From Hymenobacter swuensis DY53 (GTDB taxonomy: Bacteria; Bacteroidota; Bacteroidia; Cytophagales; Hymenobacteraceae), in the NCBI RefSeq assembly GCF_000576555.1, contig NZ_CP007145.1, positions 310,001 through 374,000 on the forward strand: a stretch of 64,000 bases of DNA, given 5' to 3'. A program made the position numbers and the translations under genes. Positions 36,711 through 46,424 of the stretch are shown here, in pieces. The notes under the pieces were generated by a model. That model had not been told where the DNA came from and searched no databases. It saw only the letters and a program-made list of their open reading frames with translations. Every line of letters begins with the position of its first letter. The stretch's first letter is position 1.

Positions 36711-39700
36711 TTATTCAACCAATAGTTGTTTAGTAACCGGGGACCCGTTAAGCAGTACGTGCACGTGGTAGACACCAGCAGGGAGGCCGGCTAAATCCAG
36801 TTGGTACTGGCCACTAGCAGCAGAGGCTCGGGCCGTACGGGTGGGCACGCAACGGCCTACCGCGTCGAATAAGGTAATGGAAACTGGTGTAGCGGCTGAC
36901 GTAGAAGGCACCTGCACGGTTACCTGGCGGCGGGCCGGATTTGGATACAATATAACGGCTGCGGCATTCAGCTGCTGAGCAGAACTGGTGACTACACGAG
37001 GGTTGTGCGGTAGCGCAGTGAGGAACGCCGTAGCTCCTCTACCAGGAACGACAATGGCGAAGGGAGGGAAGCGAACCGAATCGGTAGTAAGCGGGCTGCC
37101 TCGGTAGGTGTGACCGGCGGCATAGAGGGTATTGCCTGATAAAACCAAGTCTGAAACATCTTGGGAATTCACATAAGAGGAGCCACCTCCTACTTGCACC
37201 CAGTCTAACGTGCCTGTGGAACCTGCATCATAGTAGCGAGCTACGTAGCAGCCAAAATTATGCGGGCCCGGTTGCAGCGTAGTTGTGCCAAGTCGTGACC
37301 CCTCATGGTAACGGCCGCCCACGTATACGGTAGCATCACTAACAGCCAGCGAGTTGACTTGCACTGCCCCTCGTTCCCACTGGGTATAGAGGGGTTGGGC
37401 CCATGCAAAAGCCGCGTCAGAACCTGTATCAGAGAGCTTGGCTACGAAACCATGCACTTCTCCGTACGCAGTAGGGCTACTAAGTGTGAGCGGGGCCGCT
37501 TGCGCTATGTGCTCATACTGCCCCGTTACATATACGTTGGTGCCTTGCACGGCCAGTTCCTCCACAACATCGGTGCCGGTCCCGCTTATCCCTCGTACCC
37601 AAGAGAAGCTGGGAGCAGCACCACCATCCAGCAGCTTTGCCACAAAGCCATCGGACGTGGGGTCATTGGCGGGTGTGAAAGTAGAGTTGACAAGTAGAGT
37701 ACCGAACCGGGCTGGGTGGCTGCTCAAGCCTCCTCCTACATATAAGGCGTTACCAGCTACAGCCAATGAGCGGACTTCTTCTTTCTGGGCTCCGCCCATT
37801 TGCAGCACCCAGGCAAAGCTGGCCGTAGTGCCAGTATCAACCAGTTTCGCCACAAAGCCATCTTGGTCCCCTGAACTGCGCAGCGTAGTGTTGCCCAGCA
37901 CCAGTAAAGGAACCGACGTAGTGGAGGAAAAATTACCGGCTATGTAGATACTGTTGCCCTGGACAGCCAAGGCCGTAGCCTCTATTTCGGCATTGGTGTT
38001 TAAGCCCTGCTGCCAAACCAGCTTGCCCTCTATGGTATACTTGCTGATTAAGGCAAGGCGGTAGGGTGTATTTTGAAAAAATCTGCCGGCTATATAAATA
38101 CTGTTCCCACTGACAACCAGCTGTCCTTGGGTGTAAGTAGAGCCCTCTACAAATTTAGCCCACTCGAAGTTTTTGCTGACCGCACTCCATTTCGTCAGAA
38201 AGGTACTCCAACCATACGGGTGGGCAGTCAGCTTGGTACTGCCAAACGTGGCCTCGCCGGCCATGCTGCCCATCAGGTACACATTGCCGGCTGCATCGGT
38301 CGTACAGGTTTGCACGTAGCATTCCCCTCCCTGCGAGACGGTCAGGCCCTGCCAGGGCGGGGCGGTAGCAGTGGCGGGACCATCCACCGTAAAGTTCACG
38401 AATGTGGTGGAGGAAGGCCCATTGGGAGTAGTCACCAATATGTCGCCCGTTGTTGCGCCACTAGGCACTACTACGCCCATAATGCGGGTGCCGTCGGCAC
38501 TTATGGTAAAGCCGCTGACCACGGTGTTATGCGCTACACCTTTGAAGCTGATAGCAGTAGCTCCCTGAAGGTTATTGCCAGTGAGCGTAACCTTGGTGCC
38601 GGCCGCCCCACGGCGCGGCGATACGCTGCTAAGCGTGACTGGTACCGTCACGGCGAAAGGCAGGCCGTTACTGGTTCCACCGGCCGTCGTGACCGTTAAG
38701 AGGCCAGAAGTGGCCCCACTCGGGACTACAAAGGCAGGTCCACCAGCGTATGTAGTAGGCGTTGCCGGAACACCATTGAGCTGGACTGAGGTAATTCCCC
38801 AAAGCCCTGTGCCCAGCAGTGTAACGGATTTGCCAGCACTGGCGGCATAGGGCTGCAGGGCCGTCAGGCGGGGCAGCACAGAAAACGGTAGCTGATTACT
38901 GGCACCACCAGGAGTCACGAGATAAACCGGCCCCGTCGTTGCATTCAGCGGTACCTTCACCTGAATAGTGGTGCCATTGATAACCTGGTACTCGGCCGAG
39001 GCGCCTGGAAAAGCAACGTAGCTCGTCCCCAGCAGATTTGTGCCTGTTAGCGTTACAAGAGCGCCAATTGGGGCAGCGGCCGGATTGAAGCTGATGATGG
39101 TAGGCGGCTGAGGGGGCAACACCGTGAATTGGATGCCGGCACTGGGCCCACCCGGAGTTGTAACAGTAGCCAGCCCGGTCACAGCACCGGGCGGTACGGT
39201 AATATCGGTTATCCGAGTGCCGGTGCTGTTTATCGTAAATCCGGTAGTTGTCACGTTGTTGCTGGTGCCGGCAAAAGTTACGGCGCTGGCATTGGTCAGG
39301 TTCGTGCCTTCCAAAGTAACCGGATAGCCACGCTGGGCGCTGGCTGGTACAAACCCCGCCAGTACCGGCGGCGGCACAACGCCAGTGCCTTCGAACTGCA
39401 GGGTGTAGCTGGGGTAGCCGACTGAGTTACTGGTTATGACCACGCTGCCGGTGCGCACGCCCAGGGCCGTCGGTCGGAATGTTACCGGTAGTGTAGTGGT
39501 AGCTCCGGGAGGTAGCGTAGCGGCTATCGGACCTGCTACTGCAAAGTCGCCGGTGGCGGTGGCGGCGGAAAGCACCAGAGGCTGCGCCCCCACATTGAGC
39601 AGGGTTAGGGTAGTAGTGGCCGACGTAGTGAGGGTGGGTTGCGCCCCGAAGTTGTAGGCGGCTCCGCCTGGGGCATAGGTAGTGCCGTTGTACTGAACGA

Positions 39701-41426
39701 GTAGTAGCGGGGCCGGTACGTCAAATGAACCGGTGCTGGTAGCGGTACCACCCGCGGTGCGTACGCTAACCGGTCCGGTAATGGCCCCGGGCGGTACTAC
39801 CACGTTCAGCAACTGCGTACCCGCCGTATTCATTGTGAAGCCACTGCTTACCCCCGTGCCCAGCGGACCAGAAAACGTGATTTGCTGCGTACCCTGCAAA
39901 TGAGTACCCTCAATCGTAATAGCACTTCCCGGTACGCCGCTGCCAGGGCTAAAGCCGTGCACAAGGGGCTGCGGAGTATTACGGGCCAGCAGTACCTGGC
40001 CTGTCACCGCATCAGCCGTGATAAGATCCAAGTCGCCATCAGCGTCCACGTCGCCGAGGGTTACGCCCAGGCTGCGTGGAGCGATAGTGCTGCTGCCCGC
40101 GCCTACCAGCATGCCGTTGGGCTGCAGGCTCAGGTTTCCGCTGCCGCCGTTCAGGTAGGTATACACGTGGGCTCCCACTCCTTGTGCCACCAGTACATCC
40201 GCGTCGCCGTCGGCATCCACGTCGCCCGTGGCCAAGCCCGTGGGGGAGCTGCCCGCCGGTAAGAGCAGGGTAGTGCCACCGCCGAATGTACCGGCGTTGT
40301 TGAAACGCACCGATATGCTGCCTGCCGCGCGGTTGGCCGTTAGCAAATCCAGATACCCATCCGCATTCAGGTCGGCCAGGGCCAGGTCAGTGGGGCCAGC
40401 ACCTACCGGTACAGCCACGGCCGGGCCCAGCCCAAAGTTACCCGTTCCCTCATTCAGGCGCAGAGCCACAGAACTGCCGGATTCGTTGCTGGTGAGCAGG
40501 TCCAGGTCTCCATCATTGTCGATATCGGCCAATTGTACTGCCGAGGGTTGAGGCCCCATGCTTAGCGCTCCGGTGCTGGTGAAGTTTCCGGAGCCGTCAT
40601 TCAGCCCAATAGTAGCAGCGTTTAAGGCGGCGTGAGCTACTGCAAAGTCCAGGTCCCCGTCAGCATCCACGTCGCCGACGGCAATACTGGAAACGGTACC
40701 CGGCAGCGGTAGGCGCTGCGTCGGGAAGCCCAGGATGCCAAACTGCCCGGTCCGGTCATTCAGCGCTACCACGATAAACCCATTACCCCCGTCCCCCACC
40801 AGCAAGTCCAGGAAGCCATCCTGGTTAAAATCGCCCAATGCCGTACCACGCGGGAGCACGCCGCCAAGCACACCAACATACGGCTTGAATTGGCCTCTAC
40901 CGTCATTGCGGTAGGAAAATGCCCCACTCAAGCCGCCAGTTGTAACCAGATCCAAGTCGCCGTCATTATCAATATCGCCCAACAGCTGGTCACGGCTGCT
41001 GGTAACGCCTACGGTAGTAGTGTCCAGGAAGCTGCCCCGCCCGGTGCCCCGGGTAGCAGCTGTAAAGTGGTACACCTGGCGGCTGGTCTTCAAACCAGCC
41101 GGGCTGGTTAAGGAGGCCGGTACCGTTACACTGACCCGCTCACCGGGCAAGAAGGGTTGGGCGGGAGTAAACTGCAGAGTAGCTGTGCCACCGCCTTGCA
41201 GGGAGCCGGGCCGTAAGCCGCGCAGTTGGCTGCCGTACACCCTCAGGGCATTTGCAGTAGCAGGCGCTATGGGTTGCGTGAAGGTTAGGCTGATGGGCCC
41301 GTTAACGGGGGCCGAAACGGCATTTCTGCCAGGAGTAAGCGCCGATACCGCGGGGCCCTGGGCCAAAACAGCAGGAGCCCCCAGAAATAAGCCGGAAAGG
41401 AGAAGTAAAGTAGTTGTACAATGCAT
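36711..41426 (-). CDS. Giant FG-GAP/TIG surface protein with T9SS sorting domain
   Basis: 1571 residues with signal peptide (cleavage after VLAQ). Domain order: an Ig-like bacterial domain (about 25-125); seven FG-GAP/VCBS repeats with DxDxDG-type loops (DIDNDGDLDL and variants, about 150-480); five IPT/TIG domains (about 490-1015) interrupted by one ASPM/Hydin-like choice-of-anchor domain; a propeller-like region of GN-x-Y-x-x-G repeats (about 1030-1480); and a type A T9SS C-terminal domain (YPNPARRQ start, final VTKQLLVE). The calcium loops and TIG string suggest a secreted, rigid surface adhesin or binder; the ligand is unknown. It is monocistronic. Confidence 0.88.
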   Translation of the reverse strand: MHCTTTLLLLSGLFLGAPAVLAQGPAVSALTPGRNAVSAPVNGPISLTFTQPIAPATANALRVYGSQLRGLRPGSLQGGGTATLQFTPAQPFLPGERVSVTVPASLTSPAGLKTSRQVYHFTAATRGTGRGSFLDTTTVGVTSSRDQLLGDIDNDGDLDLVTTGGLSGAFSYRNDGRGQFKPYVGVLGGVLPRGTALGDFNQDGFLDLLVGDGGNGFIVVALNDRTGQFGILGFPTQRLPLPGTVSSIAVGDVDADGDLDFAVAHAALNAATIGLNDGSGNFTSTGALSMGPQPSAVQLADIDNDGDLDLLTSNESGSSVALRLNEGTGNFGLGPAVAVPVGAGPTDLALADLNADGYLDLLTANRAAGSISVRFNNAGTFGGGTTLLLPAGSSPTGLATGDVDADGDADVLVAQGVGAHVYTYLNGGSGNLSLQPNGMLVGAGSSTIAPRSLGVTLGDVDADGDLDLITADAVTGQVLLARNTPQPLVHGFSPGSGVPGSAITIEGTHLQGTQQITFSGPLGTGVSSGFTMNTAGTQLLNVVVPPGAITGPVSVRTAGGTATSTGSFDVPAPLLLVQYNGTTYAPGGAAYNFGAQPTLTTSATTTLTLLNVGAQPLVLSAATATGDFAVAGPIAATLPPGATTTLPVTFRPTALGVRTGSVVITSNSVGYPSYTLQFEGTGVVPPPVLAGFVPASAQRGYPVTLEGTNLTNASAVTFAGTSNNVTTTGFTINSTGTRITDITVPPGAVTGLATVTTPGGPSAGIQFTVLPPQPPTIISFNPAAAPIGALVTLTGTNLLGTSYVAFPGASAEYQVINGTTIQVKVPLNATTGPVYLVTPGGASNQLPFSVLPRLTALQPYAASAGKSVTLLGTGLWGITSVQLNGVPATPTTYAGGPAFVVPSGATSGLLTVTTAGGTSNGLPFAVTVPVTLSSVSPRRGAAGTKVTLTGNNLQGATAISFKGVAHNTVVSGFTISADGTRIMGVVVPSGATTGDILVTTPNGPSSTTFVNFTVDGPATATAPPWQGLTVSQGGECYVQTCTTDAAGNVYLMGSMAGEATFGSTKLTAHPYGWSTFLTKWSAVSKNFEWAKFVEGSTYTQGQLVVSGNSIYIAGRFFQNTPYRLALISKYTIEGKLVWQQGLNTNAEIEATALAVQGNSIYIAGNFSSTTSVPLLVLGNTTLRSSGDQDGFVAKLVDTGTTASFAWVLQMGGAQKEEVRSLAVAGNALYVGGGLSSHPARFGTLLVNSTFTPANDPTSDGFVAKLLDGGAAPSFSWVRGISGTGTDVVEELAVQGTNVYVTGQYEHIAQAAPLTLSSPTAYGEVHGFVAKLSDTGSDAAFAWAQPLYTQWERGAVQVNSLAVSDATVYVGGRYHEGSRLGTTTLQPGPHNFGCYVARYYDAGSTGTLDWVQVGGGSSYVNSQDVSDLVLSGNTLYAAGHTYRGSPLTTDSVRFPPFAIVVPGRGATAFLTALPHNPRVVTSSAQQLNAAAVILYPNPARRQVTVQVPSTSAATPVSITLFDAVGRCVPTRTARASAASGQYQLDLAGLPAGVYHVHVLLNGSPVTKQLLVE

Positions 41427-41520
41427 AGACTGCTGAGATAAAGCGAAGAACTAAAGTATAGCCTTTTCCAAATAGGCTACCCCGGCGGCAGAAAGGAATT
41501 GACTAGCAGAGTAGGGCAAA

Positions 41521-41576
41521 TACAAAAAAATCCGGAAACCCGCTCCTGCTGCCAGGTATACGGATTTCCGGATTTT
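41521..41576 (-). terminator. Terminator of tRNA-Thr
   Basis: AAAATCCGGAAA (41527-41538) and TTTCCGGATTTT (41565-41576) are perfect 12-bp complements, with a T-run on the minus strand. It lies 8 bp downstream of the tRNA 3' end. Confidence 0.85.
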
Positions 41577-41584
41577 AGTACCAG

Positions 41585-41657
41585 AGCCTGTTATTGGACT
41601 CGAACCAACGACCTGCTCATTACGAATGAGCTGCTCTACCAGCTGAGCTAAACAGGC
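41585..41657 (-). tRNA. tRNA-Thr (anticodon CGT)
   Basis: 73 nt on the minus strand, no encoded CCA. Acceptor stem GCCTGTT/AACAGGC; D arm GCTC...GAGC; anticodon stem GCTCA/TGAGC with loop TTCGTAA, so the anticodon is CGT and it reads ACG; T arm with the TTCGAGT loop. All stems pair. Discriminator base T. The gene stands alone; 41427-41520 and 41658-41776 show nothing else. Confidence 0.95.
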
Positions 41658-41776
41658 ATTTCCGAGGCGGCCTATCCGTCAGGGGCAGCAAAGATAGAAA
41701 GCTGGGCGAACAACGTGCAAACGACGGCGCGTTTTTTTTCAGTTAGGCGAGGTTCCCGGGTTTCGGCGGTTTCCGG

Positions 41777-41784
41777 CATCTTTG
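41777..41784 (+). promoter_or_regulatory. -7-like element (CATCTTTG) before the FkbM gene
   Basis: Seven of eight bases fit TAnnTTTG and it ends 7 bp before the ATG at 41792, again pointing to a very short or absent 5' leader. No -33 box seen. Confidence 0.4.
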
Positions 41785-41791
41785 CAGGGTT

Positions 41792-42544
41792 ATGATGAAA
41801 CAAGTGCGCAAGCTGCTGGTCAGTACGCTGGGATTTGAGCGGTATATCCGGCTGGTGAGCCGGGTGTATCTGCGGCTGGTGGGCTCGGGCTGGGGCCGAA
41901 AGAAGTACCCGGAACTGTTTTTTCTGGAGCAGCTGATAAAACCCGGCTTCGTGTGTATAGATATTGGAGCCAACCTGGGCTATTACTCGGTAGCTCTATC
42001 CAAGTTGGTGGGTGCCAGCGGCACTGTGCTGGCCGTGGAGCCGATTCCGGATTTTCAGGCTATCTGGCAGGATAACGTGCGCCTGAGTGGCCACCAGAAC
42101 CTCACGCTGCTGCCGTACGCGCTGGGCGGCGAGAATACCACCGTGCAGATGGGCACGCCCGAGCGCAACGGCCTGCTGCACCACGGCATGACCAAAGTAG
42201 CCGCCAGCAACCCCGCCGAACACTACGCCCGCACCTATGAGGTGCCCATGCGCGTACCCGATGAGCTTTTCCGGGACCTGACCCGGCTGGACTTCGTGAA
42301 GTGTGATGTGGAGGGTTTCGAGTACGAAGTATTCCGCCACATGCGGGCCACCCTGCAACGTTTCCACCCAATCATCCAGACGGAGCTGAACGGGCTGGAA
42401 AACCGGCGCGCCGTGGCCGGTTTACTGGCTGAGCTGGGCTATAAACCATTTGTGCTGTCGGCACGTTCTGAACTCGTGCCCTGCACGGCGGCCCAGTTGG
42501 AAAGCGCCGTTACGGCCGATTTTTACTTTCAACCCGTCGTTTAG
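41792..42544 (+). CDS. FkbM-family methyltransferase
   Basis: 250 residues. The SAM-binding motif is CIDIGANLGYYS (D57, G59, G63) followed by acidic E83 at the end of the second strand. The FkbM signature appears as RLDFVKCDVEGFEYEVF (about 167-183). These enzymes O-methylate hydroxyls, often on sugars of glycans or polyketides. The N-terminal 45 residues are basic. It lies 23 bp before the DUF4834 gene; a shared transcript is likely. A second possible ATG at 41795 changes one residue. Confidence 0.9.
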   Translation: MMKQVRKLLVSTLGFERYIRLVSRVYLRLVGSGWGRKKYPELFFLEQLIKPGFVCIDIGANLGYYSVALSKLVGASGTVLAVEPIPDFQAIWQDNVRLSGHQNLTLLPYALGGENTTVQMGTPERNGLLHHGMTKVAASNPAEHYARTYEVPMRVPDELFRDLTRLDFVKCDVEGFEYEVFRHMRATLQRFHPIIQTELNGLENRRAVAGLLAELGYKPFVLSARSELVPCTAAQLESAVTADFYFQPVV

Positions 42545-42567
42545 CTCTGTCTCCCCGCGTTTCGCCG

Positions 42568-42849
42568 ATGAAATTTTTGCTTGTTCTTCTGCTTCTCTGG
42601 CTGATTATGCGGTATGTACTGCCGCTGGTAATACGCCTGGTAGTGAAGCATCTACTTAAAAAGCAGGCCCGGCAGTTCGGGCAGCAGTTTGGGAGTGCAC
42701 CATTCGCCACTACTGGCAACTCGGGTGCCCGGCCGTCGCAGGCCGCGCCGGGCGAGGTGCAGGTAGACTATGTGCCGCCCCGCGAGAAGCCGAAGAAGCC
42801 CAAAGAATTCAAAGGCGGCGACTACGTGGACTTTGAGGAAGTGAAGTAA
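42568..42849 (+). CDS. DUF4834-family small membrane protein
   Basis: 93 residues. An N-terminal membrane helix (about 3-25) is followed by a basic segment (KHLLKKQARQF) and a flexible Pro/Lys-rich tail ending in GGDYVDFEEVK. That ending is the mark of the Bacteroidota DUF4834 family as I know it. Function unknown; probably inner-membrane anchored with the tail in the cytoplasm. Its stop lies 4 bp before a very long terminator stem. Confidence 0.8.
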   Translation: MKFLLVLLLLWLIMRYVLPLVIRLVVKHLLKKQARQFGQQFGSAPFATTGNSGARPSQAAPGEVQVDYVPPREKPKKPKEFKGGDYVDFEEVK

Positions 42850-42853
42850 ATCA

Positions 42854-42918
42854 AAAGAGAGAAAGTAAAAAGCCAACGCCCGATCATCCCGGGCGTTGGC
42901 TTTTTACTTTCTCTCTTT
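42854..42918. terminator. Long perfect bidirectional terminator stem (29 bp)
   Basis: 42854-42882 and 42890-42918 are perfect 29-bp complements around a 7-nt loop (ATCATCC). GC-rich near the loop and A/T-rich at the base, so it can end transcription in both directions. It fills the gap between the convergent DUF4834 and DUF5686 genes. Confidence 0.9.
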
Positions 42919-42925
42919 ACCTTTT

Positions 42926-45577
42926 TTAAAACCCGATGCCCACCCGCACACCGGTGCCGGCTCGCTGACCCGACTGCAGGCTGGTGTAGAAGTCAACCCG
43001 CACGATTTTCAAAATATGCTCCACCCCCACGCCCAGCTCCAGATAATGGTTGGCGGTGGGCGTGGTGAGATAGTTCAACGAGGCTACTTCCTGCCATTGC
43101 AGGCGGCGTAGCAGCGGGATTTTGTTCAGGAGGAAGCCGTTGAAATGGTGACTGTAATGCGCCTCCAGAAACTGGTCGGCGGTGCTGAAACGGTAGTAGT
43201 CCAGCAGCTGAAACTTGGCAAAATCTTCCGTCAGGTAGGTGCGGTTGCCACTGAAATGCCGAAAGTCCATGAAGGCGAGCCGCGTGCTGCTGCCTGGGAA
43301 GAAGCCGGCCGCTACCCGGTAGCTGCTGGTACCGAGCAGGCCCAGGCTGACGGAATGGCGTATGCCGGCTTCCAGCAGCGTGTAGCGCACATCCGACCCC
43401 AGCACGCCACTAATGCCCTGCCGCCAGGTCAGTAGAAACGTCGGGTATTTGGAGCCCATGTTGATTTTGCCATCGGGGCGGGTGATGTACCGCTGACCGG
43501 GCCGGAAAGAGGCCGTCAGTTCGGTGGTCAGGGCTTGGCTACGGCCGAACTGGGTGCCGTCGGGTCGTTCCGCATTCACGGGCAGGTTCGGGGTGAAAGC
43601 CCGGCCGGCCCGGTCGGTTATCAGTTTGATGGTGGTGTTTTCCAGCTCCCGGCGCGTCCAGAAGCTGCCGGCGGCCTGCACCGTGAGGCCGTTCAGGGGC
43701 TCCCACTCATAGCCCAGGGCCAGCCCGTCGCGGCGGTAAAGCTTGGCGTAGTTCCGGTTTTCGAAAAGCGTGTAGTAGCTATTGATGAAGGGCGTGAGCT
43801 GGCTGTTGGGGTCGAAATTCTCGATGGAACGGCCGGCCCGGATACTCAGACGGGAAAGCTTCACGGCATCCAGCTGCCAGCTGGCGGCTACACTCGGGCT
43901 CCATAACTCGTTGCTGAAACCATAGCGCAGACTGGGCGTTACCGACCAGCTCCGACGGTCATCGGTGCGCTGGGTGTAGGTGGCCTGCGGGTTTATTACC
44001 AGGCCCTCTACGGTGTTGTAGTTGACGATATTGAACACCGGCGCCACGTACCAAGTGCGCTTGCGGAAGGTGTTGCTGTAGCCGTAGCCAGTGAGCAGCA
44101 GCTTGCCCACGCTCAGCTCGTTCCGCTTGCGGTCCATGGAATCCTGGTAGGGCCGGGAGTTGCGAATGACTTCGGTGCTGTCCTTTACGTGGTAGTCCTT
44201 TCGTTCGTCATCGGTGAGCGGAATGGGGCGGATGGTGGCCCAGTAGGCCGTATCCCGCTCATTCACGCCCTTTTCTACCAGCATCACCTCCCCACGCTTC
44301 AGCTGGCGCAGGCCCAGCCCGGCCGTGTCGCGGGTGGCCGCCTGACGGCTTTGCCTGCGCACGGCCTGGCTGAGGCCATCCAGCTTAGGCTTCTGCTTTT
44401 TCACCTGCGCTACCGTTTCGCGGGTTACGGGGGCATCTTCGGGCTCTTTACCAGTGGGCGGGGGTGTCGTGGTAGGAGCGGGGCGGTTAGGGTAAGTAGG
44501 CGTAACCTGGTAGTTCGACAGCACCGCCGTCACGAAGCCGTTGCCCTTGAAGCCGAAGGCCGTGAAGCCCATCGTCACCTTCTGGCTCTGCATCACCCAC
44601 ACGTCGGACGGGCCGGGAGCGGGCGCAAAAATCTGCTCGATGTGCAGGTTGTCCACGTAATCCAGCTGGGCGTCCTTGCTCAGGTTGAGGCTCACGGAAT
44701 GCAGCCGCCAGGTGCCATCCACAATGTAGATGTGGCCCGAGAATACCGGGTCGGTGCGGCGGCGGGGCGTTACCTTGATTTTGTGGATGAGCAAGCTGCC
44801 CTGCTGGGTGCTGCCCTCCAGTTCGTAGCGGTAGAACAGCGGAGCATTAGCAGCAATAGGTGACACAAAGCCTCGTTCCGAAAAGCCACTTTTCAGGACA
44901 TTCTGATAGAAATTGAGGCCCCGGCCGGCGCTGGCCCGGTTGAAGCTGATGCCTTTGGTGTCGCCACTGACGCGGGAAGAAATCATCCGCTCCTGCACCA
45001 CGTTGGGCTGGCGGAAGCTCATTTCCGAAACCGATTCGGAGAGGTAGAAAATACCTGGCTTGAAATCGGGTCCTACTTTCACCAAGCCTAGAATCTTGCC
45101 CGGTACATCGGTGAAGCGACCCAGCACTTTAATATACGTTCGGGCTTTGAAGGCTGCCACCTCCCGCTGATGGTAGCGCCGCCATTGCATGGCCTGCTGC
45201 ACAATGGTGTAGGCGGGGTCCTTATCGGTGGAACGCACCACCACTTCGCGCAGCTGGTAGCTTTCGGGGCTGAGGCTCACGTTCAGAATCGTGGCCGTGT
45301 CGCCGCCCGCCACCCGGATGGTTTCCAGGTGCGGCTTGAAGCCAACGTACTGAAACACCATTTCGTAGATGCCGGCCGCCAGCCGCAGCTGGTAATTTCC
45401 CTGCTCATTGGAGGCCGTGCTGATAGAGGTGCCCCGTACGGCTACGTTGGCAAAGGCCAGCGCCTCACCCTTAGTACTCAGAATGCGGCCCCGCACAATG
45501 CCGGCGTGGGCCGGCCCCGCCAGACTAAGTAAAAACAGGAATAATACCGCGCTAACGCGCATGCAGGAGCTGAACAT
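42926..45577 (-). CDS. DUF5686 outer-membrane protein with carboxypeptidase-like N-domain
   Basis: 883 residues from the ATG at 45577; an ATG at 45562 gives a slightly shorter, also good signal peptide (MRVSAVLFLF...). After the signal comes a carboxypeptidase D regulatory-like domain (about 25-105: GIVRGRILSTKGEALAFANV). The rest is DUF5686, with a long beta-rich C-terminal half of alternating aromatic strands that should form an outer-membrane barrel, ending in F. This is a Bacteroidota-specific family of unknown role. A low-complexity PTTTPPPTGKEPED linker lies near residue 380. Confidence 0.88.
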   Translation of the reverse strand: MFSSCMRVSAVLFLFLLSLAGPAHAGIVRGRILSTKGEALAFANVAVRGTSISTASNEQGNYQLRLAAGIYEMVFQYVGFKPHLETIRVAGGDTATILNVSLSPESYQLREVVVRSTDKDPAYTIVQQAMQWRRYHQREVAAFKARTYIKVLGRFTDVPGKILGLVKVGPDFKPGIFYLSESVSEMSFRQPNVVQERMISSRVSGDTKGISFNRASAGRGLNFYQNVLKSGFSERGFVSPIAANAPLFYRYELEGSTQQGSLLIHKIKVTPRRRTDPVFSGHIYIVDGTWRLHSVSLNLSKDAQLDYVDNLHIEQIFAPAPGPSDVWVMQSQKVTMGFTAFGFKGNGFVTAVLSNYQVTPTYPNRPAPTTTPPPTGKEPEDAPVTRETVAQVKKQKPKLDGLSQAVRRQSRQAATRDTAGLGLRQLKRGEVMLVEKGVNERDTAYWATIRPIPLTDDERKDYHVKDSTEVIRNSRPYQDSMDRKRNELSVGKLLLTGYGYSNTFRKRTWYVAPVFNIVNYNTVEGLVINPQATYTQRTDDRRSWSVTPSLRYGFSNELWSPSVAASWQLDAVKLSRLSIRAGRSIENFDPNSQLTPFINSYYTLFENRNYAKLYRRDGLALGYEWEPLNGLTVQAAGSFWTRRELENTTIKLITDRAGRAFTPNLPVNAERPDGTQFGRSQALTTELTASFRPGQRYITRPDGKINMGSKYPTFLLTWRQGISGVLGSDVRYTLLEAGIRHSVSLGLLGTSSYRVAAGFFPGSSTRLAFMDFRHFSGNRTYLTEDFAKFQLLDYYRFSTADQFLEAHYSHHFNGFLLNKIPLLRRLQWQEVASLNYLTTPTANHYLELGVGVEHILKIVRVDFYTSLQSGQRAGTGVRVGIGF

Positions 45578-45604
45578 AACCGATAAGCAAATGAGGTACT
45601 GCAA

Positions 45605-45826
45605 GTAAGAGGAAATCCGGCGGCCGGCGGTTGCCTGTGGGGTAGTTTTTGCTGAAACAGAGGGGCAACTGTAGTAAGAGCAAGTTTCCGGTCACGCCCA
45701 GGGTACTGAGTTGTAGTTCACTGCGGAGCAGGAGCTGATTCAGGGCCGCGTTATTGAGTTATTTTGCCGGGCGCGGTGTTCTGCGTAAGCGGTTTTCCCG
45801 CCATTCCTTCCCTTTCGCTACGCGTT
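45605..45826. other. Divergent spacer, DUF5686 / recX
   Basis: 222 bp between two divergent starts. A TTATTTTG element lies at 45757-45764, near the recX start. No coding sequence seen. Confidence 0.4.
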
Positions 45827-46324
45827 ATGATGCAGCCCGCCAAAAAGAAGTTCTACACGCCCACCGAAGCCCTCCAGAAAATAGCCGCCTTCTGCACCTA
45901 CCAGGACCGCAACCAGAAGGAGGTGGAAGCCAAGCTGCGCGAGTATGGCCTAGATGAGGACGAAGCCGGCGAAATCATCATCCGGCTCAGCCGGGAGAAT
46001 TTCTTGGATGAGGAACGCTACGCCCAGACGTTCGTGCGGGGTCATGTCCGTAAGAAATGGGGCCGCCGACGCATTATGCAGGAGCTGAAGCAGAAGGGCA
46101 TTTCGGAGTACTGCATCAAAGTTGGGATGAAGGAAATCGACGGTGATGAGTACTACCAGAATCTGGTGGATCTGCTGGAAAAGAAAGACCGGCAGGAGAA
46201 AGAGCGCCACCCCGGAAAGCGTCGCCAGAAAATCCAGCTCTACCTCACAGGCAAGGGATACGAGCAGGACCTTATAAAAATGGCCCTCGAAGACCTGGGC
46301 AAAACGCCAGAGGACGAAGAGTAA
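45827..46324 (+). CDS. recX: Regulatory protein RecX
   Basis: 165 residues from the ATG at 45827 (ATG at 45830 is equivalent). RecX modulates RecA filaments. The protein is all-helical with three repeated three-helix units; family marks are YTPTEALQKIAAFCTYQDRNQKEVEAKL, FLDEERYAQTFVRG and KWGRRRIMQELKQKGIS. The C-terminus is charged. recA is not adjacent, which is common outside Proteobacteria. It is convergent to the DUF4230 gene. Confidence 0.92.
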   Translation: MMQPAKKKFYTPTEALQKIAAFCTYQDRNQKEVEAKLREYGLDEDEAGEIIIRLSRENFLDEERYAQTFVRGHVRKKWGRRRIMQELKQKGISEYCIKVGMKEIDGDEYYQNLVDLLEKKDRQEKERHPGKRRQKIQLYLTGKGYEQDLIKMALEDLGKTPEDEE

Positions 46325-46424
46325 AAAGCAGCCGAAGAAGTTGGTACATCATGCCTCATCTGGCGTCTGCCTGTCGAAGCATGACGGTCAACATGGCTCG
46401 TGAGGAGCTTGACGTTCTGCCGCA

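Noticed and set aside
41585..41657. tRNA as an integration site with a mobile element
   Set aside because: No integrase, direct repeat of the tRNA 3' end or foreign gene block lies nearby.
46325..46424. Possible dispersed repeat between recX and the DUF4230 gene
   Set aside because: Some GTCATGCTTCGACAGG-like sequence is visible on the minus strand but no matching second arm; too weak.
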